A DNA stretch of 64,000 nucleotides, taken from assembly GCA_963823495.1 (NCBI GenBank), contig CAWGLV010000001.1, positions 930,001 to 994,000 on the forward strand, written 5' to 3'. Each line of letters opens with the position of its first letter. The first letter of the stretch is position 1. Below are positions 25,828 through 34,459 of this stretch, piece after piece. This stretch comes from DATDAH01 sp963823495. Its GTDB lineage: Bacteria > Actinomycetota > Acidimicrobiia > Acidimicrobiales > DATDAH01. The translations under genes were made by a program, and so were the position numbers. The notes below the pieces were generated by a model that did no database searches, had not been told where the DNA came from, and was given only the letters and a program-made list of their open reading frames with translations.

Positions 25828-26748
25828 CTAGTCCGCGAGGGCCTCGCTGATGAGGTCGGGGACGTCGGTGATGATGCCGACGACGCCGCGACCGACGAGC
25901 TCGATGGCCACGTCGGCCTCGTCGACGGTCCAGGACCAGACGGGCAGGCCCGAATCGGCGAACACGGCGACGGTCTCGGCGGGAAGGTCGGGGTCACCGA
26001 TGGCCAGGCCGTCGTGGCCGGCGTCGACCAGGGTGGCGGCCAGGTCCTCGGCTTCGCCTACGCCCGAGGTGACGAGGACGGTGTCGAAGTCGTCGCCGGT
26101 GAGCTCGCGGACCCGCTCCAGCGCGAGCGGGTTGAACGACGAGACCAGGACCGGCCCGGTCGGCGGACGGGCCCGGAGGACGGCCATCGTGGCGTCGACC
26201 ACCTCGAGGCTCTGGTCGTAGCCCTCCTCGGTGGGGAGCGACTTGATCTCCACGTCGACGCCGAGGGCGTTCTCGTCGATGACGTCGAGCGCCTCCCGCA
26301 GGGTGGGCAGGCCTTCGGCGGCCAGGTCGGCCGACGAGGCCTCGGCGACGACCAGCCCGAGCGCCGTCTCCGGGTCGTGGCTGAGGAAGACGTCGCCGTC
26401 AGCCGACAGCCGGGTGTCCAGCTCGACCCACGTGGCGCCGAGCTCCCGGGCCGCGGCGAAGCCCTCCAGGGAGTTGTCGGGGTGGAGGCCGGCGGCACCC
26501 CGGTGCCCGACCACGACCGGGTCCGGATCCGCTCCGAAGTCGGGTGGGGCGACCGGCGGGCCGTCGGTCCTGTCCGGTGAACCCGCGGCCTCGAGGGCGC
26601 CCTGGTCCTCGGGGCACTCATCGGGGTCCAGGTACGGCTCGCACCGTTGGCCGGCGGCGCGGTCCGCCTCGTCGCCACCGCACGCGGCGAGCACGACGAG
26701 CGCGGTCGCCGTGACCGTCGCCGCCAGTCGGGCTGTTCGTGGTCGCAC
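25828..26748 (-). CDS. glycerophosphodiester phosphodiesterase lipoprotein
   Basis: 306 residues. A signal peptide with lipobox LAAC (lipidated cysteine about 23) anchors it to the outer face of the membrane. The GDPD TIM barrel opens with VGHRGAAGLHPDNSLEGF (catalytic His and Arg), then VELDTRLSADGDVFLSHDPE, containing metal-binding Glu/Asp and the second catalytic histidine. It hydrolyses glycerophosphodiesters to glycerol-3-phosphate and an alcohol. GTG 26748 is supported by GGGAGA upstream and by giving a clean signal peptide. The neighbouring gene is divergent. Between its stop and the carboxyltransferase stop lie 86 bp without a clear hairpin. Confidence 0.92.
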   Translation of the reverse strand: MRPRTARLAATVTATALVVLAACGGDEADRAAGQRCEPYLDPDECPEDQGALEAAGSPDRTDGPPVAPPDFGADPDPVVVGHRGAAGLHPDNSLEGFAAARELGATWVELDTRLSADGDVFLSHDPETALGLVVAEASSADLAAEGLPTLREALDVIDENALGVDVEIKSLPTEEGYDQSLEVVDATMAVLRARPPTGPVLVSSFNPLALERVRELTGDDFDTVLVTSGVGEAEDLAATLVDAGHDGLAIGDPDLPAETVAVFADSGLPVWSWTVDEADVAIELVGRGVVGIITDVPDLISEALAD

Positions 26749-26840
26749 CCGGTCTCCCTCGTCGACGACGGCGGCGGGAGGCAGCGTAGAGGGGCCGCTA
26801 CCGTGCAGGCGGGGACGGGCTGACGACGGGAGACACAACG

Positions 26841-27899
26841 GTGGCCTACGGCGGAGCAAAGGTGTGGAGCGCGCTGGTGGCCGCCGCCGTGGTGCTGGCC
26901 CTCCCGGCGACGGCGGCCGCCCAGGACGCCCCCGGCCCTGAGGGGCCGGTCACCTGCACCGACCCGTGCCACCGCCCCGATGCGCTGATCCGACGCCGCA
27001 CCTCCCCGATCTGGGTGGGCCAGGACATCTACAACCTCGACAGCGTGGGTCAGACCCGGGTGGCGACGGTCCCCCGGCGCGGTGTCGCCCGCTTCACCGT
27101 CCGCTTCGACAACGACGGTACCGACCCCGACACCTTCGTCGTCCACGGCTCCCGCAATGCCCGACACTTCCTCATCAGCTACTTCGTGGGCGGCGCTCCG
27201 GTGTCCTCGCTGGTGCGCGCCGGCGTCTACCGGTTCCCCGACGTTCCGCCCGGTGGCCGCCGCGTGATGACCGTCGAGGTGCGGGCTCGGAACTCGGCCC
27301 CGGTGGGGGCCAGGGCCATCGCCCGGGTCTCGGTGCGCTCCGCGGACGAAGCCGGTCTGCTCGATCGTGTCAAGGCCGTGGTGTACCGGAACCGGGGGAT
27401 CCAGACCCGGATCGAAGGTCAGACGTTCACCAGCCGGGCGGTGGCCGAGCGTTGGGCCCGCCGGCAGGCGGCGAGCCCCCGCTTCGTGAGCAACGCCCGG
27501 CTGTACTTCGAGCTGGCCCGCTCCCGCGGCATCCGCCCCGAGATCGCCTATGCGCAGTCCGCCAAGGAGACCGCCTACGGCAACTTCGGCGGCGTCCTCA
27601 ACGCCTCCTGGAGGAACCCCTGCGGACTGAAGACCACCGCCGGTGGCGGCAACGGGGACCCGAACGCCCACCAGCGGTTCGTCAACTGGCGCCAGGGCGT
27701 GACCGCCTGCATCGACCACTTGGCCCTCTACGCCGGCGCTCCGTCCTATCCCCGGGCCAACAGCCCCGACCCCCGCCACTTCCCCTCGATCTACGCGGTC
27801 GCCCCGACCGTCGAGCGCCTCGGCGGGCGCTGGGCTCCCGCCGCCGACTACGGCCGCAGCATCGTGCGGGACTACCTGAACCCCCTCCTCGGCAGCTGA
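26841..27899 (+). CDS. secreted glucosaminidase-domain protein
   Basis: 352 residues with a Sec signal peptide (about 1-27, ending ATAAAQ). Residues about 50-170 form a beta-rich domain of unknown family (FTVRFDNDGTDPDTFVVHG). Residues about 215-350 match the glucosaminidase/FlgJ-type lysozyme fold: YFELARSRGIRPEIAYAQSA, KETAYGNFGG, NPCGLK and FVNWRQGVTACIDHLALYAG. The glutamate in SAKETAYGNFGG is the probable catalytic acid. It likely cuts peptidoglycan glycan chains outside the cell. Start is GTG 26841, divergent from the GDPD gene with 92 bp between starts. Confidence 0.87.
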   Translation: MAYGGAKVWSALVAAAVVLALPATAAAQDAPGPEGPVTCTDPCHRPDALIRRRTSPIWVGQDIYNLDSVGQTRVATVPRRGVARFTVRFDNDGTDPDTFVVHGSRNARHFLISYFVGGAPVSSLVRAGVYRFPDVPPGGRRVMTVEVRARNSAPVGARAIARVSVRSADEAGLLDRVKAVVYRNRGIQTRIEGQTFTSRAVAERWARRQAASPRFVSNARLYFELARSRGIRPEIAYAQSAKETAYGNFGGVLNASWRNPCGLKTTAGGGNGDPNAHQRFVNWRQGVTACIDHLALYAGAPSYPRANSPDPRHFPSIYAVAPTVERLGGRWAPAADYGRSIVRDYLNPLLGS

Positions 27900-27909
27900 T
27901 CTCCTCGGG

Positions 27910-29289
27910 TCAGCGCGGGGTGGAGCGCAGGGAACGGATGCCGTCCGCGGTCTCCACGATCTCGACGGCCGTACGGGTGCCGTCGCGGGCATGGGTGACG
28001 GTGCCGGCGACGACCGTCACCTCTGGCCCCGGGTCCTCGGTGTCGGGGCGAGGCCGGTCGTCGGCCCTCGCCTCGGAGGTCACGTCCTCCCCCCGCCAGC
28101 CCTCGCGGCCGGGGTCGGTCGACCAGACACCCGCCCCGAACTTGGTCAGGAACCCCGACACCGAGGTCACCAGCCCCGTCGCCCCCGCGTCAGTGCGGAG
28201 GACATCGGCCATCGTGGCCAGGGCGTGTAGGCCGTAGCTGTTCAGGGGGCCGCCGGCGAAGGTCATCCCGCCGGTCACCGTGAGGCTGCGGTCGAGGGCG
28301 AGACCCAGCTCGTGGGCGGTGATCTGCACGGCGGCAGGGAAGCACGAGTACAGGTCCAGGTGATCGACGTCCCCGGGGCCGACCCCCGCGAGGGCCAATG
28401 CCCGTCGCCCCGCGGTCCGCGCCACGACCGAGCCGCCCACCTGGCAACGCCGGATGACCGGCACGGCGTGGTTGCAGATCGCCGTGCCCCGGGGGAAGAG
28501 CCACCGGTCGGTGGAGACGTTTGCGGCCCGGGCCCCTTCGACGGTGGTGAGCAGGAGGGCGGCGGCCTGGTTCACCCGGAGGTTCGAGCAGCACAGCTTC
28601 GTGTACGGCTCGGCGATCATCCGGTTCTCGATCGACGGCTCGAGGATGGCCGCGGCCACGGGGGCTTCCCGCAGCCAGGCCTGAGGGTTGCCCGCGGCGA
28701 CGGTGGCGAACGCCTCGGTCATCTTCCCCAGCCGGCGCCGGTGCTCGTCGTCGTCCCAGCCCCGGGCCGCGGCGAAGGCGTTCTCCAGCACGGCATACAC
28801 GGCGGGAGGATCCACGAAGAGGTGGTTCATCTCCACGGCGCTGATGCCCAGGTCGTGGGAGATCAGGTGCTCATCGGGCTCGACGGTGGCCCGGCGCGCC
28901 TCGCCCACCGCGCCGGCCGCTCCGGCCGTCGATCCGTGGTTCACCTCTCCGCCGACCACCAGCGCGGCACCGGCCCCGTCCCTCACGGCGGCCAGCGCGG
29001 CGTCGATGACCTCCTGCTGGGTGATCCCCACCTCGGCCAGCACGGTGTGGGCGGCACCGGCCCCGACGGCGGCGGCCACCTCGCGCCCCGGGTCCGGATG
29101 GGTCCAGGCCCCCTTCGGGACGCCGATCCAGCCGACCCGCTCGAGCAGGTCGGCCCCGCCATCGTCCCCGGCCCGGCGGGCGGCGGTGGTCATGAGGTCC
29201 ACGAGTGACGGCAGCGGACCGTCCCCAGGGCGGTGGGTCACCTGGCCCACGCCGACCAGGACGGGCTCGTCGGCGGCAGGCGGGGCCAT
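27910..29289 (-). CDS. thiolase-like protein type 1 (no nucleophilic cysteine)
   Basis: 459 residues. The N-terminal half carries thiolase-fold segments (VLVGVGQV, AALVVGGEVNHG) and the C-terminal half GGMTFAGGPLNSYGLHALA, followed by an extra domain of about 85 residues ending at the C-terminus. The usual nucleophile motif (CxS) is missing; the aligned stretch reads VLAEVGITQQ. Length, extra domain and lack of cysteine fit mycobacterial thiolase-like protein type 1, whose role is unsettled. ATG 29289 is chosen; ATG 29313 is possible but would leave 10 bp to the divergent FAD oxidase. It is not expected to perform ordinary beta-ketothiolysis. Confidence 0.82.
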   Translation of the reverse strand: MAPPAADEPVLVGVGQVTHRPGDGPLPSLVDLMTTAARRAGDDGGADLLERVGWIGVPKGAWTHPDPGREVAAAVGAGAAHTVLAEVGITQQEVIDAALAAVRDGAGAALVVGGEVNHGSTAGAAGAVGEARRATVEPDEHLISHDLGISAVEMNHLFVDPPAVYAVLENAFAAARGWDDDEHRRRLGKMTEAFATVAAGNPQAWLREAPVAAAILEPSIENRMIAEPYTKLCCSNLRVNQAAALLLTTVEGARAANVSTDRWLFPRGTAICNHAVPVIRRCQVGGSVVARTAGRRALALAGVGPGDVDHLDLYSCFPAAVQITAHELGLALDRSLTVTGGMTFAGGPLNSYGLHALATMADVLRTDAGATGLVTSVSGFLTKFGAGVWSTDPGREGWRGEDVTSEARADDRPRPDTEDPGPEVTVVAGTVTHARDGTRTAVEIVETADGIRSLRSTPR

Positions 29290-29323
29290 GGCCGGGGACC
29301 GTAGTGGTGCCATGATCGGTTCC

Positions 29324-30712
29324 ATGACGGATCCCGACGAGCGCTCGGTCAGCTGGTGGATGGAGACCTGTGGCGACGACCTGAGCCCGCGGCCGCCGCT
29401 GGACGGTTCGACGACCGCGGACGTGGCCATCCTCGGGGCGGGCTACACCGGCCTCTGGACGGCGCTGTACCTGCTGGAGCGGGACCCGACCCTGAAGGTC
29501 GTGCTGGTGGAACGCGAGATCGCCGGCTGGGGGGCCTCGGGCCGCAACGGCGGGTGGCTGTCACCGGAGATCTCGGTCAGCCACACCGAGATGATCGCCC
29601 GCCACGGGAAGGACGCGACGCGAGCGACCCACGACGCCCTCGTGGACACCGTCGGCGAGGTCGAGTCGGCCGTCGACCGTTACGGCATCGACGCCCAGCT
29701 CGACCGCCACGGGATGCTCATGCTGGCCCGGGGCGGCCACCAGATGAAGACCCTGCACCACATCCACGACGAGATGGTCGATCTCGGCTATCCGGACTTC
29801 TACCGCTGGATGGAGCCGGGAGAGGCCGCCGAGATGGTCAAGGTCGACAACACCTGGGCGGCGCTGTTCGCCGAGCCGTTCGCCGCCGTCCACCCGGGAC
29901 GCCTGGTCCGCGGCCTGGCCCGCGCCGTCGAGGCCCTCGGCGCCACGATCCACGAGCAGACCGCCGTCACCGGGTACGACCTTTCGCCGAGACCGGTGCT
30001 GCACACCACGGGCGGTGACATCACCGCGGAGGTGGTGGTCCTGGCGGGTGAGGCCTACCTGTCGGGGTTGGAGGCCCACCGCCGGGAGATCCTGCCCGTC
30101 TACTCCCAGATCATGCTGACGGCGCCCTTGACCGAGGCCCAGCGCGAGGAGATCGGCTGGCGGCGCCGCTTCGTCATGCAGTCGAAGCGCCTCACGATCG
30201 ACTACCTGCAGATCACCCGGGACGGCCGCATCGCCTTCGGTGGACGCGGTTCCCTCTACCACTGGGGCTCGGCCATCAAGCCCGAGTGGGACTGTGTCGA
30301 GGACACCGCCCGGAGCCTGCGGCAGCAGTTCGAGGAGTTCTTCCCGACGTTGGCCGACGTTCCGTTCGAGCGGTGCTGGGGCGGGGTGGTCGGCATCCAC
30401 CGCGACTGGTTGCCGTCGTTCAGCTTCGACCCGGCCACCGGCTTGGCCAAGGCGGGCGGCTACGCGGGCGAGGGCGTCGCGGCCACGAACCTGGCCGGAC
30501 GCACCCTGGCCGACCTCATCAACGGCGGGGGCACGCCGCGGTGTGACCTCCCCATGGTCCAACACGAGCCCAAGCGCTGGGAGCCCGAGCCGCTGCGCTG
30601 GCTCGGGGTCCGCCACATCCAGAAGGCCGCCGCCCGCATGGAGGACAGGGCCGTGCGCACCGGAAAGCCGCCCAGCGGCCGCTCCATCGCCGAACGCCTG
30701 ATGTCGCACTAG
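29324..30712 (+). CDS. FAD-dependent amine/amino-acid oxidase (DAO family)
   Basis: 462 residues. The dinucleotide-binding GAGYTG at about 35-40 and the FAD-contact segment GASGRNGGWLSPE are typical of DAO-type flavoproteins, and the C-terminal GGYAGEGVAATNLAGRTLADL closes the FAD site. The overall pattern resembles gamma-glutamylputrescine oxidase and related oxidases. The neighbour at 30.8 kb is a class III aminotransferase, the same pairing seen in polyamine degradation, and a polyamine-type importer lies 12 kb away; that role is an inference. ATG 29324 is the start; ATG 29312 in frame is an alternative. Confidence 0.88.
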   Translation: MTDPDERSVSWWMETCGDDLSPRPPLDGSTTADVAILGAGYTGLWTALYLLERDPTLKVVLVEREIAGWGASGRNGGWLSPEISVSHTEMIARHGKDATRATHDALVDTVGEVESAVDRYGIDAQLDRHGMLMLARGGHQMKTLHHIHDEMVDLGYPDFYRWMEPGEAAEMVKVDNTWAALFAEPFAAVHPGRLVRGLARAVEALGATIHEQTAVTGYDLSPRPVLHTTGGDITAEVVVLAGEAYLSGLEAHRREILPVYSQIMLTAPLTEAQREEIGWRRRFVMQSKRLTIDYLQITRDGRIAFGGRGSLYHWGSAIKPEWDCVEDTARSLRQQFEEFFPTLADVPFERCWGGVVGIHRDWLPSFSFDPATGLAKAGGYAGEGVAATNLAGRTLADLINGGGTPRCDLPMVQHEPKRWEPEPLRWLGVRHIQKAAARMEDRAVRTGKPPSGRSIAERLMSH

Positions 30713-30803
30713 GCCTGCCGGGAGGGCCGCCTCCGTGGTTGCCTCGTCCGGCCCACCCCGAGCGCCGGGGGTAGACGGGGCGGCGCCGAGCGCCCCTCGG
30801 TCC

Positions 30804-32093
30804 TCAGCCCAGGACGGTGTCCAGGGTCGTGGTGAGGATGGCGGCACCTTCGGCGGCCTCGTCGGCAGTGAGGGACAGCGGCGGGGCCATGCGCAGGCAG
30901 TTGCCGTGCAGGCCGCCCTTGCCCACCAGCAACCCCCGGTCCTTGCAGCCCTCGAGGACGACACCGGCGACCTGGGGGTCGGGCAGGTAGCCGTCGGCGC
31001 CCACGAACTCGAGGCCGATCATCAGGCCCTTGCCCCGGATCTCGCCGATGGCGGGATGCCGGTCGGCCACAGGGGCGAGGGCGGTCATGAGCTCCGCGCC
31101 CCGGGCCTTGGTGTTGGCCTGGAGGTCGTGGTCGAGCAGATAGCGCAGGTTGGCCATGGCCCCGGCACAGGACAGGGGGTTGCCCCCGAAGGTCGAGATC
31201 GAGTTGGCCGTGACGGAGTTCATGATCTCGGCCCGCCCGACCACCCCGGCGATGGTCAGGCCATTGCCGAGGCCCTTGGCGAAGGTCATGAGGTCGGGGG
31301 TGATGCCGTGGGCCTGGTGGCCCCAGAAGTGGTCACCGGTGCGACCCCAGCCGGTCTGGACCTCGTCGGCGATGAAGAGCATGTCGTGTTCCCGGCACAC
31401 CTTCTCGACCGGCCCGAAGAACCCGTCGGGCGGGATGGCGAACCCGCCGACCCCCTGGACCGGCTCGGCGATCAGCGCGGCGATGTCGCCGGCGGTCTGG
31501 GTGGCGATGACGTCCCGCAGGTCTTCGGCACAGGCGTCGATGAAGCCGGCGTCGTCCAGGTCACGGAACGGGCTGCGGAAGCGATAGCCCGACTGCATGT
31601 AGCTCACCTGGAACGGGGTCAGCGAGGACGGAGACCATCCGCGGTTGCCCGTGATGCCGATGGTGGCGAAGGAGCGACCGTGGTAGCTGTTGCGGACCGC
31701 GACGATCTGGCTGGACCGCCGGTACGACGAGGCCACCAGGAGCGCGGCCTCGTTGGCTTCGGTGCCGGAGGTGGTGAAGAACACGCGGGCGTCGGGGATG
31801 CCGGAGAGCTCGGCGATCATCTCGGCCAGTTCCACCTGTTGGCGGATCAGGTAGAGGGTGGAGGTGTGCAGCATGCGACCGGCCTGCTCGCGGATGGCGG
31901 CGGTCACCTCGGGCACGTCATAACCCGTCATCGTGGTCAGGATCCCGCCGAAGAAGTCGAGGTAGCGGTTGCCCTCACCGTCGACGACGTGGCGGCCCTG
32001 GCCCTCGGCCAGCTCGATGGGCTCGTCGTAGTACAGCGCGAGCCAGGAGGGCAGGACGGCCCGATGGCGGGCGAGGAGATCGGCATGGGACAT
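30804..32093 (-). CDS. class III PLP-dependent aminotransferase
   Basis: 429 residues. SGTEANEAALLVA, the pyrophosphate region NSYHGRSFATIG, the cofactor aspartate in FIADEVQTGWGRTG and the Schiff-base lysine in MTFAKGLGNGLTIAG are all present. The sequence pattern is near alanine-glyoxylate/beta-alanine/4-aminobutyrate aminotransferases. The ATG at 32093 is preferred over an upstream TTG. It converges on the FAD oxidase. Likely role: transamination of an omega-amino acid or related amine. Confidence 0.93.
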   Translation of the reverse strand: MSHADLLARHRAVLPSWLALYYDEPIELAEGQGRHVVDGEGNRYLDFFGGILTTMTGYDVPEVTAAIREQAGRMLHTSTLYLIRQQVELAEMIAELSGIPDARVFFTTSGTEANEAALLVASSYRRSSQIVAVRNSYHGRSFATIGITGNRGWSPSSLTPFQVSYMQSGYRFRSPFRDLDDAGFIDACAEDLRDVIATQTAGDIAALIAEPVQGVGGFAIPPDGFFGPVEKVCREHDMLFIADEVQTGWGRTGDHFWGHQAHGITPDLMTFAKGLGNGLTIAGVVGRAEIMNSVTANSISTFGGNPLSCAGAMANLRYLLDHDLQANTKARGAELMTALAPVADRHPAIGEIRGKGLMIGLEFVGADGYLPDPQVAGVVLEGCKDRGLLVGKGGLHGNCLRMAPPLSLTADEAAEGAAILTTTLDTVLG

Positions 32094-32147
32094 GAGGGGC
32101 AACGCTAACCAGCCCGGCCGGAGCGGGCTCCCGGCTGGGCTATCGTC

Positions 32148-32170
32148 GTTTCTGACGACCCGTCAGAAAC
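32148..32170. promoter_or_regulatory. 23-bp TetR-type operator
   Basis: Perfect 10-bp arms GTTTCTGACG and CGTCAGAAAC around ACC, ending 22 bp before the amidohydrolase start. Length, symmetry and position over the promoter are typical of a TetR-family repressor site. No tetR gene is in this window. Confidence 0.65.
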
Positions 32171-32192
32171 GGGTCCGGAGCAGGAGCGTGCC

Positions 32193-33380
32193 GTGGCCGA
32201 GATCCCGATGATCATCAGCGTGGACGACCATGTCGTCGAGCCGGCCCATCTGTGGCAGACCTGGCTGCCCGACAAGCACCGCGCCGCCGGCCCCCACGTG
32301 GAGCGCCATGGTCTCGGTGGCCTGAAGTACGTCGGGGGCACCACCTACGAGTACGAGCTCACCGACGAGGGCCCCCCGTGTGACATCTGGTTCTACGAGG
32401 GGAAGATGTACCCCCACAAGCGTCACGTGGCCTCGGTCGGCTTCGACCGGGACGACATGACGCTCTCGCCCATCACCTACGACGAGATGCGGCCGGGCTG
32501 CTACGAGCCCGAGGCCCGCGTCGAGGACATGGTCATGAACCACGTCGAGGCGTCCCTGTGCTTCCCGACCTTCCCCCGCTTCTGTGGCCAGACCTTCGCC
32601 GAGGCCGAGGACACCCAGCTCGCCATGGCCTGTGTCCTGGCCTACAACGACTGGATGGTCGAGGAGTGGTGCGGCGACAGCGACGGGGCGCTGATCCCCC
32701 TGACCATCATTCCCCTGTGGGACATCGATGCCGCCGTGGCCGAGGTCGAGCGCAACGCCGCCCGGGGCGTCCGGGCCGTGTGCTTCAGCGAGATCCCCCC
32801 CAAGCTGGGCCTGCCCAGCATCCACACCGGGGCCTGGGACCCGTTCTTCGCCGCCTGCCAGGCCACCGAGACGGTGGTGTGCATGCACATCGGCTCCTCG
32901 TCCCAGATGCCGGCGACCTCGCCCGACGCCCCACCGGCGGTGGCGGCCACGCTGAGCTTCAACAACGCCATGGCGTCGCTGTCGGACTTCCTGTTCTCCG
33001 GCGTCCTGGTGCGGTACCCGACCCTGACCCTGGCCTACTCGGAGGGCCAGATCGGCTGGTTGCCCTACGTGCTGGAGCGGGCCGATGACGTGTGGCAGGA
33101 GCACCGGGCCTGGGGCGGGGTGGCCGACCAGATCCCCGAGCCGCCTTCGAGCTACTACTACCGCCAGGTCTACGGCTGCTTCTTCCGGGACCGCCACGGC
33201 CTCGACGCCCTCGACAAGGTGGGGGTGGACAACGTCACCTTCGAGACCGACTACCCGCACACGGACTCCACCTGGCCCCACACCCTCGAAGTCGCCCAGG
33301 ATCTGATGGGCCACCTGCCCCAGGACGTGGTCGACAAGATCTGTCGGGGCAACGCCCAGCGCATGCTGGGGCTGGTGTAG
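32193..33380 (+). CDS. amidohydrolase-2 family TIM-barrel hydrolase/decarboxylase
   Basis: 395 residues. The metal site starts with VDDHVVEPAHLW rather than HxH, usual in actinobacterial members of this group. Later conserved parts are LCFPTFPRFCGQ, VVCMHIGSS, and FETDYPHTDSTWPHTLE, which carries the barrel-end aspartate, and the protein ends in the family pattern KICRGNAQRMLGL. Members act as decarboxylases or hydrolases in aromatic and lipid catabolism; the substrate is unknown. GTG 32193 follows GGAGCAGGAG. A strong palindromic operator lies just upstream, so it is probably induced by its substrate via a TetR-type repressor. Confidence 0.9.
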   Translation: MAEIPMIISVDDHVVEPAHLWQTWLPDKHRAAGPHVERHGLGGLKYVGGTTYEYELTDEGPPCDIWFYEGKMYPHKRHVASVGFDRDDMTLSPITYDEMRPGCYEPEARVEDMVMNHVEASLCFPTFPRFCGQTFAEAEDTQLAMACVLAYNDWMVEEWCGDSDGALIPLTIIPLWDIDAAVAEVERNAARGVRAVCFSEIPPKLGLPSIHTGAWDPFFAACQATETVVCMHIGSSSQMPATSPDAPPAVAATLSFNNAMASLSDFLFSGVLVRYPTLTLAYSEGQIGWLPYVLERADDVWQEHRAWGGVADQIPEPPSSYYYRQVYGCFFRDRHGLDALDKVGVDNVTFETDYPHTDSTWPHTLEVAQDLMGHLPQDVVDKICRGNAQRMLGLV

Positions 33381-33419
33381 CCCTTTCCCCCGGCCGATCG
33401 GCTCCGTACCCTGGGTCCG

Positions 33420-34205
33420 GTGAAGCGACCCGTCGTGCCCGTGGTGGCCGCGCTCGCCTTCGTGGCCTGCGGCGTCGCCTTCGGCCTGGTTGCCTCTGAT
33501 CGCCGTGGTGAGGCCGCGGTCGCGCCGGCGACGGCCGTCGCGGCCGCGGCGACCGATGTGGGCAGCGCCAACCTCCCTCCCAAGGCCATCGGCGGGGTCC
33601 GTGAGCCCGAGCCGAGCCACCTCGGGGCACAGGCGGCCGTCGGGGAGGTCGACCTCTACCCCGAGGCCACGGCCTCCGAGCCGATGTGGTCGTTGCCCAA
33701 CCCGACCCACGAGGGCATGCCGTTGTCCTTCGCCGTGATCGACCGCGTGGGGGCCCGCCTCCAGGTCCGCCTCCCGATCCGCCCCAACGGGAGCACGGCC
33801 TGGATCGACGCCGGTCAGGTCACGACCTCCGTGGTGCCCAACGAGATCGTCGTCGACCTCAGCGACCGCCTGTTGCGGGCCCGCCACGGCGACGAGACCC
33901 TGATGTCGGCGCCGGTCGCCGTCGGCTCACCCAGCACGCCCACGCCGGTGGGCGAGTTCTACGTCGACATCTCCCTGGATGACCCCGGGGGCTCGTACGG
34001 GACCTGGATGCTCAGCGTGGCCGGGTTCTCAGATGTGCTGACCGACTTCGGTGGCGGCATCGGCCAGATCGCCATCCATGGCTGGTCCGACGAGTCGGTC
34101 ATCGGCCAGGCCGTCAGCAACGGCTGCATCCGCATGCCCAACGGCGTGATCGAACGCCTGGCCCCCCTCGCCCCCGTCGGAACCCCGGTCACGATCCGCG
34201 CGTAG
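33420..34205 (+). CDS. L,D-transpeptidase (YkuD domain)
   Basis: 261 residues. An N-terminal signal or anchor segment (VVAALAFVACGVAFGLVA) is followed by an SH3-like region (about 75-135) and a C-terminal YkuD domain with the catalytic motif HGW ... SNGCIRM, cysteine at about 240. It forms 3-3 cross-links in peptidoglycan or attaches proteins to it, acting outside the membrane. Start GTG 33420 gives a clean signal sequence. An adjacent amidase also acts on cell wall. Confidence 0.92.
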   Translation: MKRPVVPVVAALAFVACGVAFGLVASDRRGEAAVAPATAVAAAATDVGSANLPPKAIGGVREPEPSHLGAQAAVGEVDLYPEATASEPMWSLPNPTHEGMPLSFAVIDRVGARLQVRLPIRPNGSTAWIDAGQVTTSVVPNEIVVDLSDRLLRARHGDETLMSAPVAVGSPSTPTPVGEFYVDISLDDPGGSYGTWMLSVAGFSDVLTDFGGGIGQIAIHGWSDESVIGQAVSNGCIRMPNGVIERLAPLAPVGTPVTIRA

Positions 34206-34275
34206 GCGGGTCCCACCGACACCGAGGCGACGACGGGTGCCGCCCCGTCCCGGCCGCTCGTCATCGGCGTTCGCC

Positions 34276-34339
34276 CGCCACCTTCCGTGGCGAAGGGCCG
34301 TCGGGTCGGCCCGTTCTCCGGTCGCCAGTCCTCCTGGCG
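34276..34339. terminator. two hairpins between convergent cell-wall genes
   Basis: CGCCAC/GTGGCG (34276-34292) and CGCCAG/CTGGCG (34323-34339) each form a 6-bp stem with a 5-nt loop. They lie between the L,D-transpeptidase and the amidase stops and could terminate both transcripts. Confidence 0.5.
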
Positions 34340-34355
34340 CCTGATCTCCGTCCTC

Positions 34356-34419
34356 CGGGCGGGAAGTCCTACGGGCCGGAAGTCCTACGGGTGAGAAGTC
34401 CTCCGGGCGGGAGATCGGT
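34356..34419. repeat. 16-bp tandem repeat, four degenerate copies
   Basis: Units begin at 34356, 34372, 34388 and 34404 with the core CGGGNNGGAAGTCCTA; the first two differ by one base and the fourth is degenerate. They occupy the gap after the paired hairpins, just downstream of the amidase stop. Confidence 0.75.
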
Positions 34420-34459
34420 CGTCAGGACGGGGGGGTCGGCGGCGCGACGAGCCCGGCGT

